From: Muribaculaceae bacterium | GTDB lineage: Bacteria; Bacteroidota; Bacteroidia; Bacteroidales; Muribaculaceae | Direction of reading: 5' to 3' | Length of the DNA: 64,000 nt | Assembly: GCA_023663365.1 (NCBI GenBank) | Contig: JAMPHP010000001.1 | Location: forward strand, 229,747 to 293,746 | Part shown: piece by piece, positions 1 through 7,939 of the stretch | How the letters are laid out: every line of letters starts with the position of its first letter | How positions within the stretch are numbered: the first letter of the stretch is position 1 | Notes under the pieces: model-generated | What the model saw: only the letters and a program-made list of their open reading frames with translations | What the model was told of the DNA's origin: nothing | The model's database searches: none | Program-made: the position numbers and the translations under genes

Positions 1-327
1 GAGAACCGCCGCATCCCCGACCTCCCCTCAAAGTTCGAGCCCCAAATCTCACTCGCCGACTACCGAGCCCTCACCACCAACCCCGCCGCGGGGGATGGTT
101 GCGCCGCGGGGGATCTCCGAATCCCCCGCAACCCTGCAGTGGGGTTTCCAAACCCGGGAAAGGTAAAAACGAAAAAGCAGAAATGGGAAAGGCAAAAGCA
201 CGCGAACAGCCCACCAACCCCCGCCGCCAAAAAAGCCCTCATATCTCATAACTCACATCTCAAAACTCCGAAGGAAGCGGCAGCTGCCCCGCGGCCCAAA
301 GCCAAACCGCAGCAAAGAGCACTTTGA
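1..327 (+). CDS. C-terminal tail of an unidentified gene, cut by the window edge
   Basis: Frame 1 is open from the first base to a TGA at 325-327, giving about 108 residues. The first 26 or so residues (ending SLADYRAL) look like ordinary protein. The rest is translated from an interspersed hairpin repeat (101-164) and an AT-rich repeat (about 238-262), and ends in a Lys/Ala/Pro-rich tail. I do not recognise the family. It could instead be a gene that ends before the window with a frame open by chance in GC-rich DNA. If real, its C-terminus was lengthened by repeat insertion. Confidence 0.35.
   Translation, partial: ENRRIPDLPSKFEPQISLADYRALTTNPAAGDGCAAGDLRIPRNPAVGFPNPGKVKTKKQKWERQKHANSPPTPAAKKALISHNSHLKTPKEAAAAPRPKAKPQQRAL
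101..164 (-). repeat. Composite hairpin repeat, copy A
   Basis: A 24-nt hairpin at 106-129 (GCGGGGGAT, six-base loop, ATCCCCCGC) is followed by the block GTGGGGTTTCCAAACCCGGG and then AAAGGT. Read on the minus strand this is the order seen in the copies near 12.4 kb and 14.4 kb: ACCTTTCC block, GGAAACCCCA, spacer, hairpin, GGCG. This copy lies inside the open frame that runs to 327. Confidence 0.75.
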
Positions 328-424
328 CGTATTGAAAAAACGCGGATTCCGACGTTTCGCCGTGATGGACTGAGTCAAGATCTAAATTTGGAAGTGAGAG
401 CCTCACAAATTTGGAAATAATGAG

Positions 425-432
425 TAATTTTG
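425..432 (+). promoter_or_regulatory. Possible -7 element for the antiporter gene
   Basis: TAATTTTG fits the Bacteroidetes -7 consensus TAnnTTTG and sits 20 bases before the ATG at 452. No TTG lies at the usual 19-21 bp upstream, so the call is weak. The stretch 328-451 otherwise holds nothing I can identify. Confidence 0.3.
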
Positions 433-451
433 TGGATAAATTTTCGATTAT

Positions 452-1759
452 ATGTTCTTGCACAATAGATTTTCTTCGGGCACGGCACGCGGGTTGCTGG
501 CCCTCTCGCCGGTGGCGGTGTTTTTGCTCAGCTATGTGGCGGTCTCTGTCGCCCTTGGCGATTTCTACAGTATGCCTGTGGCGGTGGCTCTACTGCTGGC
601 GTCGGTGTGGTCTGTGGTGATTTTCCGCGGGCGTGACCTTGCGGAGCGCGTGGAGACTTTCTCGCGCGCTGCGGGGCATGTGAATATTCTCTACATGGTG
701 TGGATTTTCGTGCTTGCCGGCGCCTTTGCGTCGCTTGCCAAGGCTATAGGGTCGGTGGAGGCTACTGTCAATCTTGCGCTGAGTGTGTTCCCGCCGTCGC
801 TTATTCTTCCAGTGCTATTCTTCGCTGCTTGCTTCATATCGCTGTCGATAGGCACGTCGGTGGGTACTGTGGTGGCGCTTACGCCTCTTGCCGTGGAGAT
901 TGCGGGCGCAGAGCACGCCGATGTGGCTTTCTATGTGGCTGTGATACTCGGGGGCGCGTTTTTCGGCGACAATCTATCTTTTATCTCCGATACTACGATT
1001 GCGGCCACGCGGTCGCAGGGATGCTCGATGGCTGATAAGTTCAAGGCCAACGCCTGGATTGTGTTTCCGGCGGCTTTGGTGACGCTTGGGGTGTATGCGG
1101 CTATAGGCTCGAGCACAGCGACTCTCCCGGAGCTTTCCGACAGCAATCCGTGGCTGATGCTTCCTTATGTTCTTGTGATTGTGACGGCAATATTGGGGTG
1201 GAACGTGACCCTTGTGCTCACTGTGGGTATTGCCTCAGCGGTGGTGCTCGGACTTTTCAGCGGCCACAGCCTGATCGGGATGGCGGGGTCGGCCGGCGAG
1301 GGCATCAACTCCATGGGCGAGCTTATCATCGTGACACTGATGGCCGCGGGTATGCTCGGCATCATCAAGGCCGCAGGAGGCATCGCGTGGCTTCTCGAGG
1401 TGCTCACACGGCGGGTGCACGGCCGCCGGGGCGCACAGGCTGTGATCTCGGTGCTGGTGGGCCTTGTGAACCTTTGCACCGCCAACAACACCGTGGCCAT
1501 CATCACCGTGGGCTCTATCTCGCGCTCGATAGCCGAGCGCTACGGCGTGGATCCTCGCAAGAGTGCGTCGCTGCTCGACACGGCCTCGTGCATAGTGCAG
1601 GCACTCATCCCCTACGGCGCGCAGACCCTGCTCGCCACCTCTCTAGCCTCGCTCTCGCCGGGCGCGCTGCTGCCCTATCTCTACTATCCGTGGGTGCTTG
1701 CGGCGTCGCTGGTACTATCTATTGTCTTTCTTTATCCTCGCCGCCTCAATCGCCGATAG
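452..1759 (+). CDS. NhaC-family Na+/H+ antiporter
   Basis: A 435-residue integral membrane protein with about ten or more hydrophobic segments, expected in the inner membrane, exchanging sodium (or another organic or inorganic ion) for protons. The best family mark is the conserved stretch near residues 168-200 with GGAFFGDNLSFISDTT followed by a polar SMADKFKAN segment, as in NhaC transporters. A second conserved region near residues 370-400 has LLDTASCIVQALIPYGAQ. The length is usual for the family. The start at 452 is the first Met before the first membrane segment. The gene stands alone on the plus strand and its last 45 bases overlap the convergent glycosyltransferase gene. The true substrate cannot be told from sequence; some family members exchange malate and lactate. 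Confidence 0.85.
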   Translation: MFLHNRFSSGTARGLLALSPVAVFLLSYVAVSVALGDFYSMPVAVALLLASVWSVVIFRGRDLAERVETFSRAAGHVNILYMVWIFVLAGAFASLAKAIGSVEATVNLALSVFPPSLILPVLFFAACFISLSIGTSVGTVVALTPLAVEIAGAEHADVAFYVAVILGGAFFGDNLSFISDTTIAATRSQGCSMADKFKANAWIVFPAALVTLGVYAAIGSSTATLPELSDSNPWLMLPYVLVIVTAILGWNVTLVLTVGIASAVVLGLFSGHSLIGMAGSAGEGINSMGELIIVTLMAAGMLGIIKAAGGIAWLLEVLTRRVHGRRGAQAVISVLVGLVNLCTANNTVAIITVGSISRSIAERYGVDPRKSASLLDTASCIVQALIPYGAQTLLATSLASLSPGALLPYLYYPWVLAASLVLSIVFLYPRRLNRR

Positions 1760-2965
1760 GTAGCCCTTGGCTACGCTGCCGGCGGCGAACTTGCGCACCA
1801 CGGCCTCTCTGATGGCCTCCGGCGGCAGCGGCGAGTCGAGGGCAAGGGAGAGGGCGGCTGCAAAGGCAGCGGTGTCGTAGGGCTCTATTATGAAGCCTTC
1901 GCTTGGCGAGGAGATGATGTCGCGCTGGCCGCCGCTGTCGAAGGTTACCGGCGTGCACCCTGCTGCCTGCCCTTCGATGAGAGTGCCCGGCAAGGTCTCG
2001 TAGAGAGAGGTCGAAATCACGGCGGTGGCGTGGGCGTAGAGCTCGCGCAGCACAGAGGGGTCGCCGACAGGGCCGAGCAGGATGTGCGGGAATTGCAGCG
2101 CATCCAAGGCGTGAGGGTCGCGCAGGGCGCCGAAGAACACGGCCACAGCGTCGGTGCGGTGGCGGAGCCTGTTGAGGACGTCGACTGCATGGCCGAGCCC
2201 TTTTATGGGGTCGTCAAGACGAGCGGCACCCATGAGGATGATTTTCTTGCCCTCGGGCAGGCCGAGGTCGGCACGGCTGCGGCGGGGCTCTATGTAGAAA
2301 TCTTCGACAGGGAAAGCATTTGGCACCACGCACACGCTCTGCCCACGCATGAGCGAAGCCTTGGCGCAGCGCTCCTTGAGCCAGGAACTCACGGCCACGA
2401 AAGTGATGCGGCCTCGTGAGTACGCCCGCATCTTGCGCTCCCAGGTGCGGCGCGAGAGGTCGTGCCCGCGCGCTGCGAAGTGCAGCAGGGGGCAGTGTCC
2501 GCATCCGGGCACGGCTGTGTAGCGCGTGCAAGAGCCTGCGTGGTGGCACAGGCCGGTGAGGTTCCACATATCGTGCATGGTCCACAGGGTTGGCTTGGCC
2601 GATGCTATGCGCGCTATCTCGGTGAGCGAGAGCATACCTTGGTTCACCCATGCCAGGAGCACGGCATCGGCATCTCTGACGAGGGGATGCCTGCTCAGTG
2701 GCAGACCGTCGGTGGCTATTGAAGCCTTGAACAGGTCGGCGCGGTTGAATCCGTTGCCGGCAAATATGCGCAGATGCTCCGCCATAAAGGCCGCTCTGAG
2801 CCTCCATCGGGGGCCTGCGGTGTGCACGGCGAGATTGTCGGTGGCTTTATGCGCCACGAGCATCGTGGCATCGTGGCCGAGGGCTCGCAGCGCCTCCATA
2901 AGCCTGTAGCTCACCACGGAAGCACCTCCGCGGCTGTCGCTGTGGTTGATGATCACTATCTTCAT
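1715..2965 (-). CDS. Glycosyltransferase, GT4-like
   Basis: A 416-residue GT-B fold glycosyltransferase, likely cytoplasmic or membrane-associated, adding a sugar to a surface polysaccharide. The N-terminus (MKIVIINHSDSRGGASVVSY) is the usual first strand and glycine loop. The C-terminal half carries the nucleotide-sugar site with STSLYETLPGTLIEGQAAG. A Cys-rich stretch (CHHAGSC, then GCGHCP) follows WTMHDMWNLTG and recurs in the second glycosyltransferase of the window. The start at 2965 was chosen because it overlaps the flippase stop in an ATGA junction and removes a 32-residue Arg/Pro-rich extension. The tight coupling to the flippase suggests both work on one glycan. Sugar donor and acceptor are unknown. 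Confidence 0.85.
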   Translation of the reverse strand: MKIVIINHSDSRGGASVVSYRLMEALRALGHDATMLVAHKATDNLAVHTAGPRWRLRAAFMAEHLRIFAGNGFNRADLFKASIATDGLPLSRHPLVRDADAVLLAWVNQGMLSLTEIARIASAKPTLWTMHDMWNLTGLCHHAGSCTRYTAVPGCGHCPLLHFAARGHDLSRRTWERKMRAYSRGRITFVAVSSWLKERCAKASLMRGQSVCVVPNAFPVEDFYIEPRRSRADLGLPEGKKIILMGAARLDDPIKGLGHAVDVLNRLRHRTDAVAVFFGALRDPHALDALQFPHILLGPVGDPSVLRELYAHATAVISTSLYETLPGTLIEGQAAGCTPVTFDSGGQRDIISSPSEGFIIEPYDTAAFAAALSLALDSPLPPEAIREAVVRKFAAGSVAKGYLSAIEAARIKKDNR

Positions 2966-4458
2966 CGGCGATGAGGCAGGAGTGCGCGGAGGCTTATGCG
3001 CTCGGTGCGCACGAAGATGAGCACGAAGAGGCAGAGGAGGCCGAAGCGGAGCACGCCGCAAAGGATGTCACCGAGGCCGAGCAGCGGCAGGGCGTAGAGG
3101 CCCAGAGCATAGAGCACGGCGGCCACCCCGAAGTAAGCGAGCAGGCGCCCGGTGTGGTAGTCGATGGGGTATTTGCGCCTGCCCACAAAGTAGCTTGCCA
3201 CCATCATTGTGCCGTAGCTGCACATGGCTGCCACGGCGCAGCCCATGTAGCCAATGGCGGGCACGAGGAGGATGTTGAGCAGGAGTGTCACTCCAAGGCC
3301 TATGAGGGAGAACCACATGCCCCACACTGTGCGGTCGGTGATTTTGTACCACACCGAGAGGTTGAAGAATATGCCGAAGAACAGCTCGCCGAGCATAATC
3401 AGAGGCACCACCTTAAGGCCGCTGAAGTAGCGCGGTGAGATGAAGTACTTGATGATGTCGAGGTAGAACATCACACCGAGGAAAATGAGGAGGGCGAAAG
3501 CCACGAAGTACTTCATGGCCTCGCTGTAGGCCTTCTTCTTGCCCTCGGGGTCATCTTTGGTGCGGGAGAATATGAACGGCTCGTAGGCGAAGCGGAAAGC
3601 CTGAAGGAACACGAGCAGGAGGATGCCAATCTTGTAGTTTGCGCCGTAGATGCCGAGGCCGTACATAGCTTCCGCAGGGTCGGCGACGAGCACGGGGTAC
3701 AGCACCTTGTCGATGGTCTGATTCATGATGCCTGCCGCACCGAGCACAAGGAGGGGGGCCGAGTAGCGGAGCATCTCTCGCCACAGCTTGCCGTTGAAGC
3801 GCCAGCGGAAGCCGCTCAGCTCGGGCGCCATCAGGAGCAGGTTGATGGCCGAAGCGAGGAGGTTGGCAAGGAAGATGTAGCCGATGCCGTAGGCGGGGTC
3901 GTAGAACCACGATACCGTGGCCGGTGCGTGCTCCATGAGCCATGGGCACAGGAGGATGAAGAAAAGGTTGAGGCCTATGTTGAGGCCTATGTTGATGAGC
4001 TTGAGGCAGGCGAAGCGCAGCGGGCGCTTGCGGTAGCGGAGATAGCTGTAGGGGATAGCCAGGAATGCGTCGATAGCCACACAGACGGCCATAACCATGA
4101 TAAAGGAGGGCCTGTCGGCACACTCCATGAGAGCCGCGGCAGGCTTAAGGAAGCAGGCCGTGAGGGCCACGAACACCGACGAGCTGAGTGCCAGCGAGAT
4201 GAGCGAAGTTGAGTAGACCTCCATAGGGTCGGACCATCGCTCGTGGTTGGCGAATCGGAAGAAGCCGGTCTCCATGCCGTAGGTGAGGATGACCATGGCG
4301 AGAGCCACGACGGCGTAGACAAGGGTGACAACGCCGTATTCGCCCACCGGAAACATGTTGGTGTAAAGCGGCACCAGCATCCAGTTGAGAAAACGGCCCA
4401 CGATAGAGCTGAGCCCGTAGATCGCTGTATCTTTTGCGAGACTTTTTATACCGGCCAA
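2962..4458 (-). CDS. Polysaccharide flippase (Wzx/MATE-like)
   Basis: A 498-residue polytopic membrane protein of the polysaccharide transporter type. It begins with a polar SLAKDTAIYGLSSIVGRFLN segment, the usual start of O-antigen and polysaccharide flippases, and then shows about 14 hydrophobic segments in pairs. It is expected to turn lipid-linked oligosaccharides across the inner membrane. Its stop overlaps the start of the downstream glycosyltransferase by 4 bp, so the two genes are very likely translationally coupled. It starts 30 bp below the end of the efflux permease gene, and I see no promoter in between, so read-through from the efflux operon is possible. The substrate glycan is not known. 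Confidence 0.88.
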   Translation of the reverse strand: MAGIKSLAKDTAIYGLSSIVGRFLNWMLVPLYTNMFPVGEYGVVTLVYAVVALAMVILTYGMETGFFRFANHERWSDPMEVYSTSLISLALSSSVFVALTACFLKPAAALMECADRPSFIMVMAVCVAIDAFLAIPYSYLRYRKRPLRFACLKLINIGLNIGLNLFFILLCPWLMEHAPATVSWFYDPAYGIGYIFLANLLASAINLLLMAPELSGFRWRFNGKLWREMLRYSAPLLVLGAAGIMNQTIDKVLYPVLVADPAEAMYGLGIYGANYKIGILLLVFLQAFRFAYEPFIFSRTKDDPEGKKKAYSEAMKYFVAFALLIFLGVMFYLDIIKYFISPRYFSGLKVVPLIMLGELFFGIFFNLSVWYKITDRTVWGMWFSLIGLGVTLLLNILLVPAIGYMGCAVAAMCSYGTMMVASYFVGRRKYPIDYHTGRLLAYFGVAAVLYALGLYALPLLGLGDILCGVLRFGLLCLFVLIFVRTERISLRALLPHRR

Positions 4459-4487
4459 GACAGTGTGATTGGTTTAGATGATTGAAA

Positions 4488-5678
4488 TCAGTGTGAAACG
4501 CGCAGGTACTTTGTGACCCAACATGCCGCCAGCATGTATACTGCCGTGAGTATCCACAGGGCGCCGAAAGCGGTACCCGACTCGGCCAGTGTGGCGGCGT
4601 TGCTGTTGATGCGGATAAAGCCCTCCACACCCCATACGGCGGGTATGCAGTTGCCGGCCCAGTACCAGAGTGGGCTCATGGCATATCGCGGCCATGTGAG
4701 ACCCGAGAGGAAAAGGAATATCACGGAGGTGAACACGATGAGGATAAATCCGCTCTCGCGCTCTTTCATGAAGTAGACCAAAGCCTGGCCGAGGAAAGCC
4801 GTGGAAAGGAGCATGGGGAAGATGAAGAGCAGATAGTCGACAGCGCGGCCATAGTGCGGCAGATTGAACATCTCCGGGATAAAGCGCATGACGTAGATTG
4901 TGAGCGGGATGTAGAACACCACAATTGCGAGGGCTTTGCCCCACACCGTGGCCATGACGCCCACACCGGGCACCTCGCGAGGGTCGACACCTCCATTTCG
5001 GCGGCGCACCTCGCGCGAAGTGCCACCGAGCATACCTATGCCGAGGAGCATACTCTGCTGGAGGATGAGGATGACGATGCCGGGGATGATAAATGAAGCA
5101 AAGCCTTGCTCGGTGTCGCCCAGGAAGTTGCTCTCGCTCGCGATTGGCATCCCCGAGCCACCGCCGGCGAGCGACTCGAGGCCCGTGGCGGCTATGCGCT
5201 CGCCTGTGATTTCGTTCACGAGGTCGAGCTGCAGATCGGTGAGTGCCGCCACGAAAGTGCGGTATCGCAGCAGGAGACTCATGTCGGAGTAGAAGCTGAC
5301 GTGTGCCGGGATGCCGTTGCCGAGGTTGCGTGCATAGTCGGCGGGGATTTCCATCACTCCGTAGACCTTGTGCTCGGCCATGAGGCGCTTTGCCTCGGCC
5401 ATGTCGGCGCAGTAGGCGTAGATCTCGATCGAGGGCGATGCTCCGGCTTTCTGCACCAGGGTGCGTGAGTCGGCGGTGCGAGAGTTGTCGACAACCGCCA
5501 CGGGGAGCTTGCGCACCACCTCGGGGTTGTATATCAAAGTGTATATTACCGGGTAGAGCAAAGGCAGCGCCACGAAGAAGAGCAGCACGCCGAAGTCGCC
5601 CGTAATGAGCTTGAACTCATTGCGGAAGACACGACCCATGCCGGCGGTCCACTGAGCAATATGGTTGAAAACGTTCAT
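4488..5678 (-). CDS. ABC-2 type permease, second of a pair
   Basis: A 396-residue inner-membrane protein of the ABC-2/YhhJ-YbhR type. One N-terminal membrane segment (about residues 25-48) is followed by a large periplasmic domain (about 50-205, with LPVAVVDNSRTADSRT) and then about five membrane segments in the C-terminal half. It forms a pair with the next upstream permease and belongs to an operon TolC, HlyD, permease, permease. No ATP-binding subunit is encoded beside it. The family exports drugs or other small hydrophobic molecules together with a periplasmic adaptor and a TolC channel. Substrate unknown. Confidence 0.85.
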   Translation of the reverse strand: MNVFNHIAQWTAGMGRVFRNEFKLITGDFGVLLFFVALPLLYPVIYTLIYNPEVVRKLPVAVVDNSRTADSRTLVQKAGASPSIEIYAYCADMAEAKRLMAEHKVYGVMEIPADYARNLGNGIPAHVSFYSDMSLLLRYRTFVAALTDLQLDLVNEITGERIAATGLESLAGGGSGMPIASESNFLGDTEQGFASFIIPGIVILILQQSMLLGIGMLGGTSREVRRRNGGVDPREVPGVGVMATVWGKALAIVVFYIPLTIYVMRFIPEMFNLPHYGRAVDYLLFIFPMLLSTAFLGQALVYFMKERESGFILIVFTSVIFLFLSGLTWPRYAMSPLWYWAGNCIPAVWGVEGFIRINSNAATLAESGTAFGALWILTAVYMLAACWVTKYLRVSH

Positions 5679-5704
5679 ATTATCACGACATTCTTAAGGG
5701 CTTA

Positions 5705-6862
5705 TCAAGGCACATATACGGGCTTGAGACACATGCGCTTGAGGTTCCAGACCACGAGCGCCGGACCGAAGATGAAGAGGATAAGCGCCGCGAAGTAGTA
5801 GCGCGAGTAGTAGAGATCGACCCCGTTGAGGGCCTCGTTGATGTAGATCAGGAACCAGTACCTGATCGGTGCGAGCCAGCTGAACACGCCGAGCCAGCCG
5901 TACATGCTCTCCACCGGGAATGAGAACCCCGTGAAAGAGAATGAGAGGATGCCGAAGAGAGCGCATATAATCATCGACAGGCGAGGGTTTGGCACCACAC
6001 ATGCGGCGAATGTGCCGAAAGCCTGGGAGGCAAGCACGGTGAGCAGAGTCGCCACTATCATCCATGCGAGCGAGCCGTTGAGGGGGATATGGGAGAAGCC
6101 GAAGAGGAGCCACAGAATGAAGAGAGCCACGGAGCTGAAGATGACCGTCTGCGGCAGCAGCTTGGTGGCAAGAGCGAGCACGATGCTGCCGTCGTTTGCT
6201 TCGAGCCAGCTGCGTGAGGTGCCGTTCTTGATTTCCATGGTGATTGAGAAAGCCGTCATGAGCATAATCATGAGCACCAGCGTGCACACTGAGAATGAGG
6301 GACAGAGATAGATGCTATAGCTCATCCATGGGTTTCCGAGGCCGTTTTCGTCGATTACCACGGGCTGAATGAGAGCCGCGGTGGTGTCGTCGCTCAGGCC
6401 GAGGCTCGCGAGAGTCTGCTTCACCACGCCTGCTGCGGTGCTCACGGCCACGGTCTTGAAGCCCTTGAAGGCGAGTGTGCCGGGCACGAAATAGGTCATG
6501 TTGGAGTAGTACTCCAGGGTGGGCTGCTGCCCCGACAGTGCATCGCGCTCGAAGTTGGCGGGAATCACGAAGAAGCCGAAGATTGAGCCTTCGCGGACGT
6601 GCTCGAGAGCTTTGTCGTAGCTCTCAAGCTCTTCGGTGATGGAGAGTGTCTGGAGCGCTCCGAGAGAGCGGGTCATCGAGCGCGACATCGACGAGTGATC
6701 GAGGTCGACCACTGCCGAGGGCACCTGCTGAGGAAGGCCCTCGCTCAGGATGCTGTGGAAGAATATGGCCACGAACACCGGCACAATCACCATTCCCACA
6801 AGGTACATCCTGCGGGAAGTGAGGCGGTGTATTTCGCGCCGTATGCCTGCTGTAAGACTCAT
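5705..6862 (-). CDS. ABC-2 type permease, first of a pair
   Basis: A 385-residue inner-membrane permease with the same layout as its neighbour: an N-terminal membrane segment near residues 20-40, a periplasmic domain with VPSAVVDLDHSSMSRSM, then five or so membrane segments. The gene starts 12 bp after the HlyD-family gene and ends 26 bp before the second permease. The two permeases are diverged relatives and probably form a heterodimer. The matching ATPase is missing from the operon, which is common in Bacteroidetes cassettes of this kind as far as I know; the energy source is therefore open. Confidence 0.85.
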   Translation of the reverse strand: MSLTAGIRREIHRLTSRRMYLVGMVIVPVFVAIFFHSILSEGLPQQVPSAVVDLDHSSMSRSMTRSLGALQTLSITEELESYDKALEHVREGSIFGFFVIPANFERDALSGQQPTLEYYSNMTYFVPGTLAFKGFKTVAVSTAAGVVKQTLASLGLSDDTTAALIQPVVIDENGLGNPWMSYSIYLCPSFSVCTLVLMIMLMTAFSITMEIKNGTSRSWLEANDGSIVLALATKLLPQTVIFSSVALFILWLLFGFSHIPLNGSLAWMIVATLLTVLASQAFGTFAACVVPNPRLSMIICALFGILSFSFTGFSFPVESMYGWLGVFSWLAPIRYWFLIYINEALNGVDLYYSRYYFAALILFIFGPALVVWNLKRMCLKPVYVP

Positions 6863-6874
6863 TGCGCCGCTTGA

Positions 6875-7894
6875 TTACTTGTCTGACTTTTCGGTGAGGA
6901 TTGCCGACATGCCGGGGCGCAGACCCTCGACCTGCTCCGTGGGGCGGGCCTTGATCTGGAATGTGCGGCTGTCGTAGCTGCCGGTCGACTTGGTTGAGCG
7001 CCATGTGGCGTAGCTACCCATGTCGCGGATATAGTAGATGTTGGCTTTGATTTCTTTCTTGCCGAGAGCAGGTATCATCACGGTGATTTCCTTGCCCATA
7101 GGCATATCGGCAAGGAGCTCCTCGCGGACGTTGAAAGTGACCCAGCGGTCGTCGGAGCGCAGGAGGCTCATGATGGGCGCGCCCATGGCTACGAGTTCGC
7201 CGGGCTCGGGATATACCTGGTCGATGGTGCCGTCGAAAGGTGCTGTGAGGTAGCTGTCCTCGAGGAGGGCGTTGACCTGTGCCACGCCGCTGTCGGCGGC
7301 GCGTACCATCGCTGCGGCGGCAGCCTTATCCTCTTTCTGAGCACCGGCTTTTGCAAGCGATAGCTGGCTCTGAGCGGCACCCTTGGCAGCCACAGCTGCA
7401 TCGTAGGCGGCCTTGGCTTCGTCGCGCTTCTGCTCGGAAATCACGCCTTCGGAGAAGAGTCGCTCCATGCGGTCGTAGGTCTTCTTGGCGATGGTCTCGG
7501 CAGCTTCGGCCTGGCGGAGCAGGTCGGCAGCGGCATTGACAATCTGGATGCGTGTGCCGGCGTCGACTTTCTGATCGGTAGCGCTCGCCACGCTGCGCAT
7601 AGCTTCGGCCTGGCCGAGCTGCGCATCGACTACCGAAGAGTGAATGTGCACGAGAGTGTCGCCCGCATGGACGGTGTCGCCCTCGTGAGCGTAAAATTCT
7701 ACCACACGGCCGGGGAGCTTGCCAGAGATGCGGATGTGAGTGCCCTCAACCTGCCCCTCGATGAAGCTGTCGGGACGGTTCATGAACACAAAACCGATGA
7801 TTGCTATCACTGCCACAGCCACAACCACTATCGCCATGGTGACGAGCAGAGTGCGGTTGGCGCGTTTTTCCTGCTGATTTTCGGAAGGGGTCAT
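6875..7894 (-). CDS. HlyD-family periplasmic adaptor
   Basis: A 339-residue membrane fusion protein. One N-terminal membrane anchor (residues about 17-38) is followed by the barrel-sandwich half motif (GKLPGRVVEFYAHEGDTVHAG), an alpha-helical hairpin rich in Ala and Glu (about residues 95-215), then the second half with SYLTAPFDGTIDQVYPEPGE and a beta-barrel domain. It should bridge the two inner-membrane permeases and the TolC channel encoded just upstream. It lies 45 bp after the TolC gene, in the same operon. Confidence 0.92.
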   Translation of the reverse strand: MTPSENQQEKRANRTLLVTMAIVVVAVAVIAIIGFVFMNRPDSFIEGQVEGTHIRISGKLPGRVVEFYAHEGDTVHAGDTLVHIHSSVVDAQLGQAEAMRSVASATDQKVDAGTRIQIVNAAADLLRQAEAAETIAKKTYDRMERLFSEGVISEQKRDEAKAAYDAAVAAKGAAQSQLSLAKAGAQKEDKAAAAAMVRAADSGVAQVNALLEDSYLTAPFDGTIDQVYPEPGELVAMGAPIMSLLRSDDRWVTFNVREELLADMPMGKEITVMIPALGKKEIKANIYYIRDMGSYATWRSTKSTGSYDSRTFQIKARPTEQVEGLRPGMSAILTEKSDK

Positions 7895-7939
7895 TATTCT
7901 ATTTGTGATTAACGGTTTGCTGAATAAGATAATGAAGAA

